Positions 37,944-46,890 of a stretch of 59,408 nucleotides of DNA are shown in pieces. How positions within the stretch are numbered: the first letter of the stretch is position 1; the number at the start of each line of letters is the position of its first letter. The DNA is taken from assembly GCA_031398745.1 (NCBI GenBank), contig JANNNX010000078.1, forward strand, positions 1 through 59,408, read 5' to 3'. Below the pieces are notes generated by a model. That model did not search any database, had not been told where the DNA came from, and saw only the letters and a program-made list of their open reading frames with translations. This DNA comes from JANNNX01 sp031398745 (GTDB lineage Bacteria > Actinomycetota > Acidimicrobiia > Acidimicrobiales > CADCSY01). The translations under genes and the position numbers were made by a program.

Positions 37944-38636
37944 ATGCCGGGCCCCGTCGAGATCGTCCCCTCCGTGTTGCCGGCCGACTTCTCGCGCCTG
38001 GGCGACGAGGTGGTGGCCCTGGCCGACGCCGGGGTCGACCGCATCCAGTGGGATGTGATGGACGGCCGGTTCGTGCCCAACCTGACCTTCGGCCCCGACG
38101 TCGTCGCCTCGGTCCGCGACCTGGTCGCGGTGCCCTTCGAGGCCCACCTCATGATCGAGGAGCCCGACCTGCTGGCCCCCCGCTTCGTCGAGGCCGGTTG
38201 CCAGTGGCTCATCGTCCACGCCGAATCGACCCGTCACCTGCACCGCAGCCTCGACCTGGTCCGCTCGCTCGGCGCACGAGCGGCGGTGGCCCTGAACCCG
38301 GCGACGCCGGCGGTGGTGGTCGAGCCCGTGCTCGACCTGGTCGACATGGTGCTGGTGATGACCGTGAACCCGGGCTTCGGGGGCCAGGCCTACCTGGGCT
38401 CCATGGAGGCCAAGGTGCGCGAGGTGGCCACCCTGGTGGCGGCGTCGGGCCGCTCGATCGACATCGAGGTCGACGGCGGCATCGCCCCGGGCACGGTGGG
38501 CGGGGCCGCCGCCGCCGGGGCCAACGTGCTGGTGGCCGGCACCGCCCTCTACCGCGACCCCGAGGGGCTGGCCCACGCGGTCGCCGATCTCCGCCACCGG
38601 GCCGAGGGGGCGTCCGCCGCTCACGCCGAGGTCTGA
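37944..38636 (+). CDS. rpe: Ribulose-phosphate 3-epimerase
   Basis: 230 residues, TIM barrel. Interconverts ribulose 5-phosphate and xylulose 5-phosphate. Signatures: IVPSVLPADFSRLGDEV, WDVMDGRFVPNLTFGPDVV (metal and catalytic Asp), FEAHLMIEEPD, VMTVNPGFGGQAYL, and IEVDGGIAPGT. ATG 37944; GTG 37941 is directly before it. The 3' end overlaps the nuclease gene on the other strand by 16 bases. Confidence 0.96.
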   Translation: MPGPVEIVPSVLPADFSRLGDEVVALADAGVDRIQWDVMDGRFVPNLTFGPDVVASVRDLVAVPFEAHLMIEEPDLLAPRFVEAGCQWLIVHAESTRHLHRSLDLVRSLGARAAVALNPATPAVVVEPVLDLVDMVLVMTVNPGFGGQAYLGSMEAKVREVATLVAASGRSIDIEVDGGIAPGTVGGAAAAGANVLVAGTALYRDPEGLAHAVADLRHRAEGASAAHAEV

Positions 38637-41600
38637 GCCGCCTCGGCCACCTCCACCAGCCGGCACAGGGCGTTGACCAGGGGCACCTGCCTGGCCGACG
38701 AGCACCGGGTGGCCAGCAGGGCCGGGCTGGCCACCACCACGGCCAGGGCCTGGGCCCGGGACACGGCCACGTTCAGGCGGTGGCGGTCGAGGAGGAACGA
38801 GGGGCCCCGGGGGGCGTCGGCCGCCGAGGAGGCGGCCAGCGAGCAGACCACGACCGGGGCCTCCTGGCCCTGGAAACGGTCGACGGTGCCCACCCGGGCC
38901 CCGGCCGGCAGGGCCTCGGTGAGCCGGTTGACCTGGGCGTTGTAGGGAGCCACGACCAGGACGTCGTCGAGGGTGAGGAATCGCTCCTGGCCGTGGCGGT
39001 CGACGAAGGTGGCACCCAGCAGGTCGGCCACCAGGTCGACCACCACCGCCACCTCCTCGTCGCTGCGGGTGCGGTTGCCGACGTGGTCGACCGGCACCCA
39101 GCGCACCCCCGTGCCGTTCAGCGTGCCCGACGCCTCCAGGTCGATACCGGCGCAGGCGTCGACCGAGCGCAGGCGGCCGTCGTAGGCCAGTTCGGACACG
39201 AACGAACACACGTCGGGGTGCATCCGGTAGGAGCGGTCGAGGAAGACGCCGAGGTCGGACCGCAACGTGGCCTGGTCGCCCAATAGGTGGCTGAGGGCCG
39301 AGGCGTCGCTGCCCAGCGGGTGGGTGCCCTTGCCCGGCTGGCGCAACTGCTGGGGGTCGCCCAAGAGGACGAGGTTGTGGGCCGCGGCCCCGGCGGCGAC
39401 GGCGTTGGCGAGCGGGAGCTGGCCGGCCTCGTCGATCACCAGGGTGTGGAGGGCACCGACCAGCGCCGGGCGGCTGAAGAGCCAGGTGGTCCCGGTGACG
39501 ATGTCGACCCTCGGGCCGGCGGCGGCCCCGGCATCCTCGGCCAACGCCGCCTCGACGACGTCGTTGGTGGCCAGCTCGACGAAGCGGTGCTCGACCTGGT
39601 CGGCCTCGTCGGCCTTCTGGAGGCAGCGCAGCGGTCGACCCCCGTCGTCGTCGGCCCGGTGGCACACCGCCTCCAGCAGGTTGGCGATGGCCTTGTGGCT
39701 GGGCCCGCTGATGCCCACGGTGTGGCCGGCCCGCACCAGGGCCACGATCAGCTCGGCGCCGGTATGGGTCTTGCCCGCCCCTGGCGGGCCCTGGACCGCC
39801 AGGCAGCCGTCGTCGAGGGCGAGGGCGAGGGCGACGGCCCTCGACGCCGGGTCGGCCTCGGGGTCGGTGGCCGGGTGCCCCCGGCCCGCGGCCGACGGCA
39901 CGAGCCGGGGCGGCCGGGCCAGGAGCAGGTCGCGCACCGCCCGGAACGGGCCGGGCTGGTCGATGCCGTGCTCCGCCACCCACTCCGCCACCCTCCCGAC
40001 CGACCGAGGCAGCTCGCCGGGGCTGATCGGAGGCCTGGGCACCACCGAGCGGGGGGCGTCGACCCGACCCTGGCGCTTCAGGTCGAGCACGCCCCCGACA
40101 CTGTCGATGGCGTGGACGGTCCCGATAGTCGCCTCGGTGGCTGGGTCGACCAACGTGTCGCCCACCCGCACCTTGTGCTCCTGGGCCGGGTCGAAGTGGT
40201 AGCGATGGATCTGCGACTGCTTCACCTGGCCGACCACGCCCTCGTATGCCAGCTCGCCGATGGCCTCGCTGTCGTCGACCAGCTGGGCGTCGGTGCGGGT
40301 CAGGCGGTCGAAGTGGGCCCACCACTCGGGCTTCTGCTCGCGGCGGTGGAAGCCGACCAGCTGGGCCAGCAGCCAGGTGGCGTGCTGGGCGGCGTCGTGG
40401 GTGGCGGGGTCGGCGGGCAGGCCGGTGCCGAGCCGGGCCGCCAACTCGGCCTCGAAGGCGTCGGCCTCGGTGACGGCCGCCGACGGGGTGCCGTCGACCG
40501 GTCCGGGCCGACCCAGCTCGGTGCCGGCCATGGCCGCCACCTCCACCCGCCGCGCCTCGAGCCAGTTCCGCAGGCCGAGCGTCGAACGGCAGTCGACGGC
40601 GTTGTAGGCCTCGATGTCGTCGAGGAGCTGCTGGTTGCCGGTTTCGAGCCACTCCTCGTAGACGACGATGCTCGACCCGCCGTCGCTCACCGTGCCGTCG
40701 CGGCCGTCGAGGTAGAAGGCCTCGAGCTTCTTGAGGCCGTAGCCCTCGAGCGAGGTCCGAAGGCCGTGGCGGACGACGGCGTAGAGGTCGACGAAGGTGC
40801 GACTGCGGAGCAGCACGTCGAGCTCGGCCTGGCGGGACGCGTAACGCCCGGCCAGGCGCTTGCACGCGGTGAGCTCGTAGGGGGCGTAGTGGTACACGTG
40901 GAGGTCGGGCCAGCGGCGACGCCGCTCGACCAGCAGGTCGATCACCGCCTCGAAGGCGGTCCGCTCGGCCACCGGGTCGTGGCCCCAGTAGGCGTGGTAG
41001 GTGGGTTCGCCGGTGTCGACGGTGACCAGGCCCCAGAGGTACTCCAGCCCGCCCTCGACGGCCCATGGGTCGCCCTCCAGGTCGAGGAAGACGTCGCCCG
41101 GCGAGGGCGCCGGCAGCCCGGCCAGGCCCAGACCCGGTCGGGGGGGAGGGAGGAGGGCGTAGCGGTCGGTTCCGTCGGCCGCGGCCCGGCGCTGGAGGCG
41201 GGCCTGGTGGCGGAGGCGGGCCAGGAAGGCGTCGCCGACCCGGGACACACGCTCGCCGTCGCCGGTCGTGGCGGCCAGGGCGGCGGCGGTGTCGATGCCG
41301 GCGGCGGCCAGATGGGCGGCGGTCGGGCCGCGCATGCCGGCCACCAGCGAGAGGTGGTCGTCGGCCCGGCGGCGCGCCTCGCAGGCCGGCGCCCACGGAC
41401 AGACCGCGCAGTGCGAGACGGGGTCGGGGTAGGTGTCGTCGGCCGGGGGCCGGTCGAGCACCGCCTCGAAGCGGTGGCGGACCGACCGGTGGTAGGCGGC
41501 GAGCTCGGCGGTGGGGTGGCGAGAGCGCTCGCCGTCGCCGGTGACCACCTCGACGTGGGTGGGGGCGACGCCCTGGATGCGCTCGACCTGCTCGGCGTAG

Positions 41601-42067
41601 GCGGTCAGCTGGAGCAGGGCCGCGGGCTTGGCCCGCCGGGCCAGCTTGGTGTCGGCCACGTCGTAGCGCCAGGGGCCGAGGGTGGAGGGCTCGTCGACCC
41701 GGAGCAGGAAGTCGGCATGGGCCCGCACCCGACCGTCGAAGAACGAGGCCTGGAAGATCACGTCCACCCCGGCGGCCATGGCCGCCACCGTCTCGGCCTC
41801 GGCGGCGGCCAGGGCGGTCGGCGAGGCGTCGAGGGGGCGAGCGATCTCCACCACCGAGTGGCCCTCGGCCCGGAGACGCTCGAGCTCGCGCCGCTCGTGC
41901 TCATCACCCCGGCGGCGCAGGACGGCCAGCTCGGGGTCGTCTTCGGGTGGGGGCTCGAGAAGACCCAGGGCCACCTGCCGATCGAGGGCGCTGCGGTGAC
42001 GGCACTCGACGAAGGCCACCAGGTCGCTGGGCGAGGTGATCAGGCGGTCGTCGGCAGTCCGGTACAT
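38621..42067 (-). CDS. TM0106-type RecB-like nuclease fused to a superfamily 1 helicase
   Basis: 1148 residues. The N-terminal third is the RecB-like nuclease of the TIGR03491 family: LITSPSDLVAFVECRHRSALD at the start, the core VADTKLARRAKPAALLQLTAYAEQ, and a Cys cluster CAVCPWAPACEARR near residue 215 (probable 4Fe-4S site). A RNase H-like part follows (VFLDLEGDPWAVEGGLEYLWG). The C-terminal part is an AAA_11/AAA_12 helicase with Walker A GPPGAGKTHT near 765, LVIDEAGQLPLANAV, and VGTVDRFQGQEAPVVVCSL. Function is presumably nucleic acid repair or processing. Confidence 0.88.
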   Translation of the reverse strand: MYRTADDRLITSPSDLVAFVECRHRSALDRQVALGLLEPPPEDDPELAVLRRRGDEHERRELERLRAEGHSVVEIARPLDASPTALAAAEAETVAAMAAGVDVIFQASFFDGRVRAHADFLLRVDEPSTLGPWRYDVADTKLARRAKPAALLQLTAYAEQVERIQGVAPTHVEVVTGDGERSRHPTAELAAYHRSVRHRFEAVLDRPPADDTYPDPVSHCAVCPWAPACEARRRADDHLSLVAGMRGPTAAHLAAAGIDTAAALAATTGDGERVSRVGDAFLARLRHQARLQRRAAADGTDRYALLPPPRPGLGLAGLPAPSPGDVFLDLEGDPWAVEGGLEYLWGLVTVDTGEPTYHAYWGHDPVAERTAFEAVIDLLVERRRRWPDLHVYHYAPYELTACKRLAGRYASRQAELDVLLRSRTFVDLYAVVRHGLRTSLEGYGLKKLEAFYLDGRDGTVSDGGSSIVVYEEWLETGNQQLLDDIEAYNAVDCRSTLGLRNWLEARRVEVAAMAGTELGRPGPVDGTPSAAVTEADAFEAELAARLGTGLPADPATHDAAQHATWLLAQLVGFHRREQKPEWWAHFDRLTRTDAQLVDDSEAIGELAYEGVVGQVKQSQIHRYHFDPAQEHKVRVGDTLVDPATEATIGTVHAIDSVGGVLDLKRQGRVDAPRSVVPRPPISPGELPRSVGRVAEWVAEHGIDQPGPFRAVRDLLLARPPRLVPSAAGRGHPATDPEADPASRAVALALALDDGCLAVQGPPGAGKTHTGAELIVALVRAGHTVGISGPSHKAIANLLEAVCHRADDDGGRPLRCLQKADEADQVEHRFVELATNDVVEAALAEDAGAAAGPRVDIVTGTTWLFSRPALVGALHTLVIDEAGQLPLANAVAAGAAAHNLVLLGDPQQLRQPGKGTHPLGSDASALSHLLGDQATLRSDLGVFLDRSYRMHPDVCSFVSELAYDGRLRSVDACAGIDLEASGTLNGTGVRWVPVDHVGNRTRSDEEVAVVVDLVADLLGATFVDRHGQERFLTLDDVLVVAPYNAQVNRLTEALPAGARVGTVDRFQGQEAPVVVCSLAASSAADAPRGPSFLLDRHRLNVAVSRAQALAVVVASPALLATRCSSARQVPLVNALCRLVEVAEAAQTSA

Positions 42068-42250
42068 GGCCTGCCCAGCATGACAGCGCCCTCTGACATC
42101 GACCCGTGGAACCGCTTAGGCCCGGGCCTGCCGACGTGTGGCCTACTCACCACGGCCAGGGCGACATGGGGACCCGACGTCCTGCATGGGGTGACGTGGC
42201 GTCCCCACATCGGGTGGGTCGGGACCTGAGTCACCCTCGGGCATCACTCG
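42068..42250. other. Gene-free spacer between the RHS cassette and the nuclease gene
   Basis: 183 bases. It contains an imperfect inverted repeat (TGGGGAC near 42168 and GTCCCCA near 42203) with GGGACCC/GGGTCGGGACC elements around it. This could be the terminator of the leftward cassette transcript, or the promoter area of the nuclease gene. No open frame is credible. Confidence 0.3.
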
Positions 42251-42916
42251 TCACTCCGTTCGCACCGCCGTCGCTGGGAACGGACCGACCGTGGCCAGTC
42301 GATGGTCCCGGTGTCGGACGAAGCCGCCGTCGCGGGTGACGTCGAACTCGACCACCTCGACGGCAGCCGACTCGCCAACTGCCCGGAGGGCACCGAGATC
42401 GATCCCGAAGCGACGACCATCCTGAGCGTCGTCACGTCGGAACACGGCGAGGTTCCTCTCGGTCGGAAAGCCATCCCCCAAGACGAGCCCCGTCTCGGTC
42501 CACAGCCCTTCGCTCTCCACCCCCTCGAACCAGCCGTCACTGCGCACTGCGGCCAGGGCCACCTGGATCAGACCCGCCGTCGGCTGCCCCCACCCCGCCG
42601 GCATCACATCCTCCGGGCGATTCGCCACCCGCACGACATCGCACTTGATCGCAGCCACCCAGGCCACATATCCATCGGCCTTGGTCACGATCGCCCCCGT
42701 CTGATCGACCACTAGCTCAGTAAGCCCGCTCAGCGTGGGGGTGCCGACGCTTCGCAAAACACCAAGGTTCAAAGAGAACGCTCGGTGGGCCTCCGCCAAC
42801 CCGAATACTGGCGCCACATCGTCTTTCCCAAACGAGATGTAACCCAGTTCGGGACGCTCCGTGAGGAACATCATCGAAGGCGAGGCATCGAACCACCCAT
42901 CGCCCACGTCTTGGAT
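42245..42916 (+). repeat. Direct repeat copy A (about 0.67 kb)
   Basis: Nearly identical, with the same orientation, to 45706-46380. Both begin CACTCGTCACTCCG. Identity is highest in the first 300 bases and falls in the part coding for residues 25-60 of the protein. It covers almost the whole 227-residue gene and nothing more. Confidence 0.9.
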
Positions 42917-42931
42917 CATGATTTCCAACAC
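42251..42931 (-). CDS. Unrecognised 226-residue protein, copy A (candidate immunity protein)
   Basis: No family recognised. Starts at GTG 42931 with TGAGG five bases upstream; the N-terminus MLEIMIQDVGDGWFDASPS matches copy B. The protein is acidic, beta-rich in appearance, has no signal peptide or membrane helix, and is cytoplasmic. It has two related halves: GDGWFDASPSMMFLTERPELGYISFG early, and SDGWFEGVESEGLWTETGLVLGDG later. Most differences from copy B fall at residues about 25-60 (HRAFSLNLGVLRSVGTPTLS is shared afterwards). Last gene of the cassette downstream of the RHS gene. Confidence 0.7.
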   Translation of the reverse strand: MLEIMIQDVGDGWFDASPSMMFLTERPELGYISFGKDDVAPVFGLAEAHRAFSLNLGVLRSVGTPTLSGLTELVVDQTGAIVTKADGYVAWVAAIKCDVVRVANRPEDVMPAGWGQPTAGLIQVALAAVRSDGWFEGVESEGLWTETGLVLGDGFPTERNLAVFRRDDAQDGRRFGIDLGALRAVGESAAVEVVEFDVTRDGGFVRHRDHRLATVGPFPATAVRTE

Positions 42932-43022
42932 TAGAACCTCACAGTCGAGGGCTGACAGCGCGAGAAGAGCAAGCTGTAGCGGCTGGCGCCGGCGAGCACC
43001 TGATGGATTCGCCGACGTTGCT

Positions 43023-43190
43023 TCACTTGACAAGAAGCACGACGAACCAGACGAGCATCCCGGCCATGCCCATCCCCACGAGCCATTGCGCCGTGCGGCT
43101 CGGGTGCCGCTGCGGGCCGCCACCTGCGAGCCAAAGGGCCAAGCCCACGGTGGTCAACGCGAGTGGGAAGGTTGGGGACGCCGCTCCCAT
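43023..43190 (-). CDS. Small two-helix membrane protein
   Basis: 55 residues from ATG 43190: helix one FPLALTTVGLALWLAGGG, a short basic loop (QRHPSRTAQW), helix two LVGMGMAGMLVWFVVLLVK. No homologue recognised. Lies in the cassette between the ~390-residue protein and copy A, 37 bases after the former's stop. Ribosome binding site is weak (an AGG is too close), so the start is uncertain. It could be a membrane immunity or holin-like part, but that is inference. Confidence 0.45.
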   Translation of the reverse strand: MGAASPTFPLALTTVGLALWLAGGGPQRHPSRTAQWLVGMGMAGMLVWFVVLLVK

Positions 43191-43227
43191 CCTGTCGATC
43201 CATTCGACACTCGGCTTCCTCGGTGCG

Positions 43228-44394
43228 TCAGTTCGGCGGGTCGCTCTCTTCGGGGAACACCCGGGCCAGGCTGGGGACCATGCGCCGGACCGTCTGGCAC
43301 CACTTCTTCGTCCGCCTCGCAAGGAGGAGATCGCCGAGCGCCTCCCGGGCCCGGGTCCGGGCCCGGGCATTGAGCAGCGCCCCCAAAGAGATCTCGTAGG
43401 ACGACACGTCGGGCCACCACTCCTGCACCTCGCCCACCGTCAGCTCGGCTCCACCCGACGCCAGTGGCACTGCACCCTCCGGCCACCGGCCGCCGAGTAC
43501 CTCGAAGTGCCCCGGTCCGAGGCGCTGCCAGAAGAAGCCATCCAAGGCCTGGAACCACATCATCGGCCCGTGCTGGTGATAAGGCGATCGTCCGTCCGGG
43601 TTCATCGGTTTGTTGTGCCAGGCGGAGCACTTCGGCTGGGTGGCCACCACCGCATACGCCACCTCCCCGAGCTCCCGGCCGAGCTCGACCAACCGCTCGA
43701 CGTGCTCGACGAAGTTGGTCTCCGTCAGCCCGGGCCCGGCCACCATCGCCGTGAAACATGCCCATTCCGGCTCGGCGTTCACCGCCACGCCTCGCAACAG
43801 CTCATCCAGCTCGCCAGCGACAAAGTCAGCCGACGACCCCGCCGCCACCACCGACGAGGCCCGACGTCCCGCGGTGGCGAGATCAACCTGGCCGGCGTAC
43901 ACCTCAGCCAATCTGCAACGCACCAAGCCCTCGGCCTGCGACTCCAGCCACTCCACCCCCGCCGCCAACCAACCATCGACGATCGATGCCCGATCGGGCG
44001 AATCCGGATGCGGATACACGGCCAACACCACCGTCGGTCCCGTGATGAACAGCAACGAGAAGAACTCGGTGGTCGGTGGCACCGACACCACCGCATCGCT
44101 CACCCCCACCTCGACCAGATAGCCGACCAACACCTCGGCCATCTCCGCCCGCTGACCCCCCGACAGGTCCTCCGCCCCGAACAGGCCGACCACCCCCATC
44201 GGCAGCACCGTCGGACCCACCAACCTGTCGAACAACGGTTCGGTGAACCCGCCCTCGACATGGACGAAGTGGTGGAACAACCGATCGAAGGCCACCGCCA
44301 CCTGCTCGAGGGTCGCCGCCCCGCTCACGCACAGCACGACGTCCTCCTGCGCCCGAAGTGCGCTCGTCGTCCCCCGACCCACCACCACCGGCAT
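43228..44394 (-). CDS. Unrecognised 388-residue protein, paralogue A of a pair
   Basis: No family recognised. No signal peptide or membrane helix, so cytoplasmic. Shares with the next gene (44454-45629) the same length and a conserved layout: a beta-type N-terminus (EDVVLCVSGAATLEQVAVAF), a middle ELGEVAYAVVATQP, then FEVLGGRWPEGAVPLASGGAEL, VGEVQEWWPDV and a C-terminal helix LLNARARTRAREALGDLLLAR. The Trp-rich C-terminal part suggests a folded binding domain. ATG 44394. Confidence 0.65.
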   Translation of the reverse strand: MPVVVGRGTTSALRAQEDVVLCVSGAATLEQVAVAFDRLFHHFVHVEGGFTEPLFDRLVGPTVLPMGVVGLFGAEDLSGGQRAEMAEVLVGYLVEVGVSDAVVSVPPTTEFFSLLFITGPTVVLAVYPHPDSPDRASIVDGWLAAGVEWLESQAEGLVRCRLAEVYAGQVDLATAGRRASSVVAAGSSADFVAGELDELLRGVAVNAEPEWACFTAMVAGPGLTETNFVEHVERLVELGRELGEVAYAVVATQPKCSAWHNKPMNPDGRSPYHQHGPMMWFQALDGFFWQRLGPGHFEVLGGRWPEGAVPLASGGAELTVGEVQEWWPDVSSYEISLGALLNARARTRAREALGDLLLARRTKKWCQTVRRMVPSLARVFPEESDPPN

Positions 44395-44453
44395 CTCGCT
44401 ACACCCGGCCCGTCATGGCCGAGACAGCGCGGTCGCGACAGCCACGGACCCGG

Positions 44454-45629
44454 TCACGACGGGTCATCGAGACCCAAGATGCGCTGGCGGCGCTCGAATC
44501 GCCGCCGTGAGATATCCGAGCGCCGATCGGTGTAGGGATAGGCCAGCAACCGTGCCAGCAGCGCACGAGCCCGGGCCCGCACCGCGGCGTTGGACGTCGC
44601 CTGGCCGGATTGGTAGGTCGCCATGTTCCCGGTCATCCACTCCGCCATCTGGGCCGGCGAGTACCCCTGAAGCCAGATCTGGTCCGGCCACCACTCCTCG
44701 GGCTCACCCACCCGCACCTCGGCCCGACCCGGACCGACCACCTCAGCACCCTCGGGCCACACGCCGCCCAACTCCTCGAGGTGTCTCGCCGACAGCAACT
44801 GCCACCAATGGGCATCTGGCACCACCTGGTTGCACATTCCCATCGTGCTGTTGGTTGCCTTCGCAGCCAGCTCGTCGGCATCACCGGGCTCCAAGTAGAT
44901 GGCGGCGTGCCAGTCGGGCTCGGTCACGACCACTGCGTAGGAGACCTCCCCCAAGGAGCGTGCCAGGTCGACCAACGACTCCGCGTGCGCCACCGCCGTC
45001 GTGGGGGTGAGCGACATGCCTCCCAGAGCGACACTCAACACCGGCTCATGTGATGATCCCACGCCGACAACACCGACCTGCTCAGGCATGCGGCCGGCGA
45101 CCACCTGAGCGCTCATGCCCTGCGCGTGCGTGCCCTCCAACACCATCCGTACGTCAGCCAGCGGCAAGGTCGACTCCACCCCCGACCCGATCGTGATCTC
45201 GGCATCGCCCCCGACGAAGGGCTGCGCCTCCAGGAAGTCGCAGGCCGCCTCGAGCCAACCCGGCGGCACACGACCGACGTCGGTCAACCACAACCCAACG
45301 GGCACGGCCGGCGCGACCAACAACGCCACCGACATACCCCACTGCCGATACCGATACGGGTCCCGCTCCGCCGGACACACCACCACCGCATCGGACGCTC
45401 CCTGCTCGTCCAACAACGCCACCAGCCGGTCCGGCAACTCCCCCCACGCTCGACGACCTAGCGAATGCGCATCGATGATCACGAACGGGCCCTCCGGGGA
45501 TCGAACCGGCCCGATCACCAGGTTCACCGACTCCTCCAGATCGGCCTCCAGATCCGCCAGCAGCTCTCCGGCCAACACCGATAAGGCCCGAACGGCGGCC
45601 TCGACATCGACCGCGCCCTGCACCACCAA
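44454..45629 (-). CDS. Unrecognised 391-residue protein, paralogue B of a pair
   Basis: No family recognised. Aligns over its length with 43228-44394: ARSLGEVSYAVVVTEPD, LEELGGVWPEGAEVVGPGRAEV, VGEPEEWWPDQIW, AAVRARARALLARLLAYPY. Identity is moderate, so the duplication is older than that of copies A/B of the 227-residue gene. The start is unclear: TTG 45629 and GTG 45626/45623 are the only candidates after an in-frame stop at 45702, yet similarity to the paralogue seems to reach upstream (RSRIRRDAGGFTLVVQGA), so the N-terminus may be slightly damaged or use an unusual start. Confidence 0.65.
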   Translation of the reverse strand: MVVQGAVDVEAAVRALSVLAGELLADLEADLEESVNLVIGPVRSPEGPFVIIDAHSLGRRAWGELPDRLVALLDEQGASDAVVVCPAERDPYRYRQWGMSVALLVAPAVPVGLWLTDVGRVPPGWLEAACDFLEAQPFVGGDAEITIGSGVESTLPLADVRMVLEGTHAQGMSAQVVAGRMPEQVGVVGVGSSHEPVLSVALGGMSLTPTTAVAHAESLVDLARSLGEVSYAVVVTEPDWHAAIYLEPGDADELAAKATNSTMGMCNQVVPDAHWWQLLSARHLEELGGVWPEGAEVVGPGRAEVRVGEPEEWWPDQIWLQGYSPAQMAEWMTGNMATYQSGQATSNAAVRARARALLARLLAYPYTDRRSDISRRRFERRQRILGLDDPS

Positions 45630-45705
45630 AGTGAACCCACCCGCGTCCCGACGGATCCTCGAGCGAACCCCCGCGCTAGGCGAGCCATGCGTTATCCCCG
45701 ATCAA

Positions 45706-46380
45706 CACTCGTCACTCCGTTCGCACCGCCGTCGCTGGGAACGGACCGACAGTGGCCAGTCGATGGTCCCGGTGTCGGACGAAGCCGCCGTCGCGGGTGA
45801 CGTCGAACTCGACCACTTCCACGGCAGCCGACTCGCCCACCGCCCGGAGGGCACCGAGATCGATCCCGAAGCGACGACCGTCCTGAGCACCATCTCGCCG
45901 GAACACGGCGAGGTCCCGCTTGGTCGGAAAGCCATCCCCCAAGACGAGCCCCGTCTCGGTCCACAGCCCTTCGCCTTCCACCCCCTCGAACCAGCCGTCA
46001 CTGCGCACTGCAGCCAGGGCCACCTGGATCAGACCCGCCGTCGGCTGCCCCCACCCCGCCGGCATCGCATCCTCCGGACGATTCGCCACCCGCACGACTT
46101 CGCACTTGATCGCAGCCACCCAGGACGCGGACCCATCAGCCCCGGTGACGATCGCTCCCGCCTGATCTACCACCAGGTCGGTCACGCCGCTCAGCGTGGG
46201 GGTGCCGACGCTTCGCAACGAGCCAAGCCTCAACGAATAGGCCGCGCGCCCACCCTCCAACGCGAATACGGGGCGACCGGGACTGCCCTCTCCAAACGAG
46301 ACGTAACCCAGTTCAGGGCGCTCCGTGAGGAACATCATTGATGGCGAGGCGTCGAACCACCCATCGCCCACGTCGCGCAG
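45706..46380 (+). repeat. Direct repeat copy B (about 0.67 kb)
   Basis: Partner of 42245-42916. The two are 3.46 kb apart in the same orientation, so recombination between them would delete both ~390-residue genes and the small membrane gene. Confidence 0.9.
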
Positions 46381-46395
46381 AATTACCTCAAGCAT
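45712..46395 (-). CDS. Unrecognised 227-residue protein, copy B (candidate cognate immunity protein)
   Basis: Near-identical to 42251-42931. ATG 46395 lies ten bases after the RHS stop, and its ribosome binding site AAGGA overlaps that stop codon (TAAGGA, seven-base spacing), so the two are translationally coupled. This is the position expected for an immunity protein to the C-terminal toxin tip. The residues differing from copy A cluster around GEGSPGRPVFALEGGRAAYS, which could be a specificity face. No known immunity family was recognised. Confidence 0.7.
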   Translation of the reverse strand: MLEVILRDVGDGWFDASPSMMFLTERPELGYVSFGEGSPGRPVFALEGGRAAYSLRLGSLRSVGTPTLSGVTDLVVDQAGAIVTGADGSASWVAAIKCEVVRVANRPEDAMPAGWGQPTAGLIQVALAAVRSDGWFEGVEGEGLWTETGLVLGDGFPTKRDLAVFRRDGAQDGRRFGIDLGALRAVGESAAVEVVEFDVTRDGGFVRHRDHRLATVGPFPATAVRTE

Positions 46396-46405
46396 ATCTC
46401 GTTCC

Positions 46406-46890
46406 TTATATTGGCGGATTCATCCGCTGTGTAGAGCACGCAGTTACACTCGAGTTCTTGCAGCCACTAGGGATAAAGATTTCAGGAAGCCCACCGCTGG
46501 TATCTTTGAATCCTGGGTAGATCTTGGTCTCAAGAGGGACCGCTGGCAGAACTTTGCCAATCGTTCGAACGTCGACGAGCAGACCGGTCGTAAGGCGATC
46601 ACCTGCGTTTTTCGGAGGATCAGGCAGCCCGGCGTAGAATCGAAAGGAACGATATCCAAACTGTCTGTCCCATGCGATCGGGTCAACGAAGGTCCAAGAC
46701 CTACCGTCACGCTGTGCCTCTCCACCGTGTGCTCGATAGATAACGAGCCCATAGTTGCCATCGCTGTCCTCGCCTGCCACACACCATGAACGGTATCGAC
46801 GGCACTCCGTCTGCAGCGCCTCCAGCTTGTCTTGGTCCTCTCGGCGATTGTCCTCTTCGGCACGGCAAGCGAAGACGCAAAGTTTAGGTA
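46406..46890 (-). other. C-terminal tip of the RHS protein, candidate toxin domain
   Basis: Follows the RHS end motif, the hydrophobic helix and the Pro linker. Begins CVFACRAEEDNRREDQDKLE, then WCVAGEDSDGNYGLVIYRA, SWTFVDPIAWDRQFGYRSFRF, YAGLPDPPKNAGDRLTTG, and ends SGGLPEIFIPSG...MNPPI. Several Cys suggest disulfides. The DNA is visibly less GC-rich and uses rarer codons than the YD region, as is usual for exchangeable toxin tips. I recognise no nuclease, deaminase or ADP-ribosyltransferase signature with certainty. Confidence 0.55.

Noticed and set aside
39287..42229. 980-codon open frame antisense to the RecB-like nuclease/helicase gene
   Set aside because: Composition is Gly/Ala/Val/Arg/His-rich with no motif. 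Long antisense frames are common in DNA of this GC content. The minus-strand gene has complete nuclease and helicase motifs.
43003..44535. 510-codon frame antisense to the 388-residue cassette protein
   Set aside because: Pro/Arg/His-rich and without repeats or motifs. The minus-strand frame is the one that aligns with its paralogue.
46406..46890. Assigning the RHS tip to a TNT-like or ADP-ribosyltransferase toxin
   Set aside because: Only vague likeness around YAGLPDPPKNAGDRL. No catalytic residues could be matched, so it is left unassigned.
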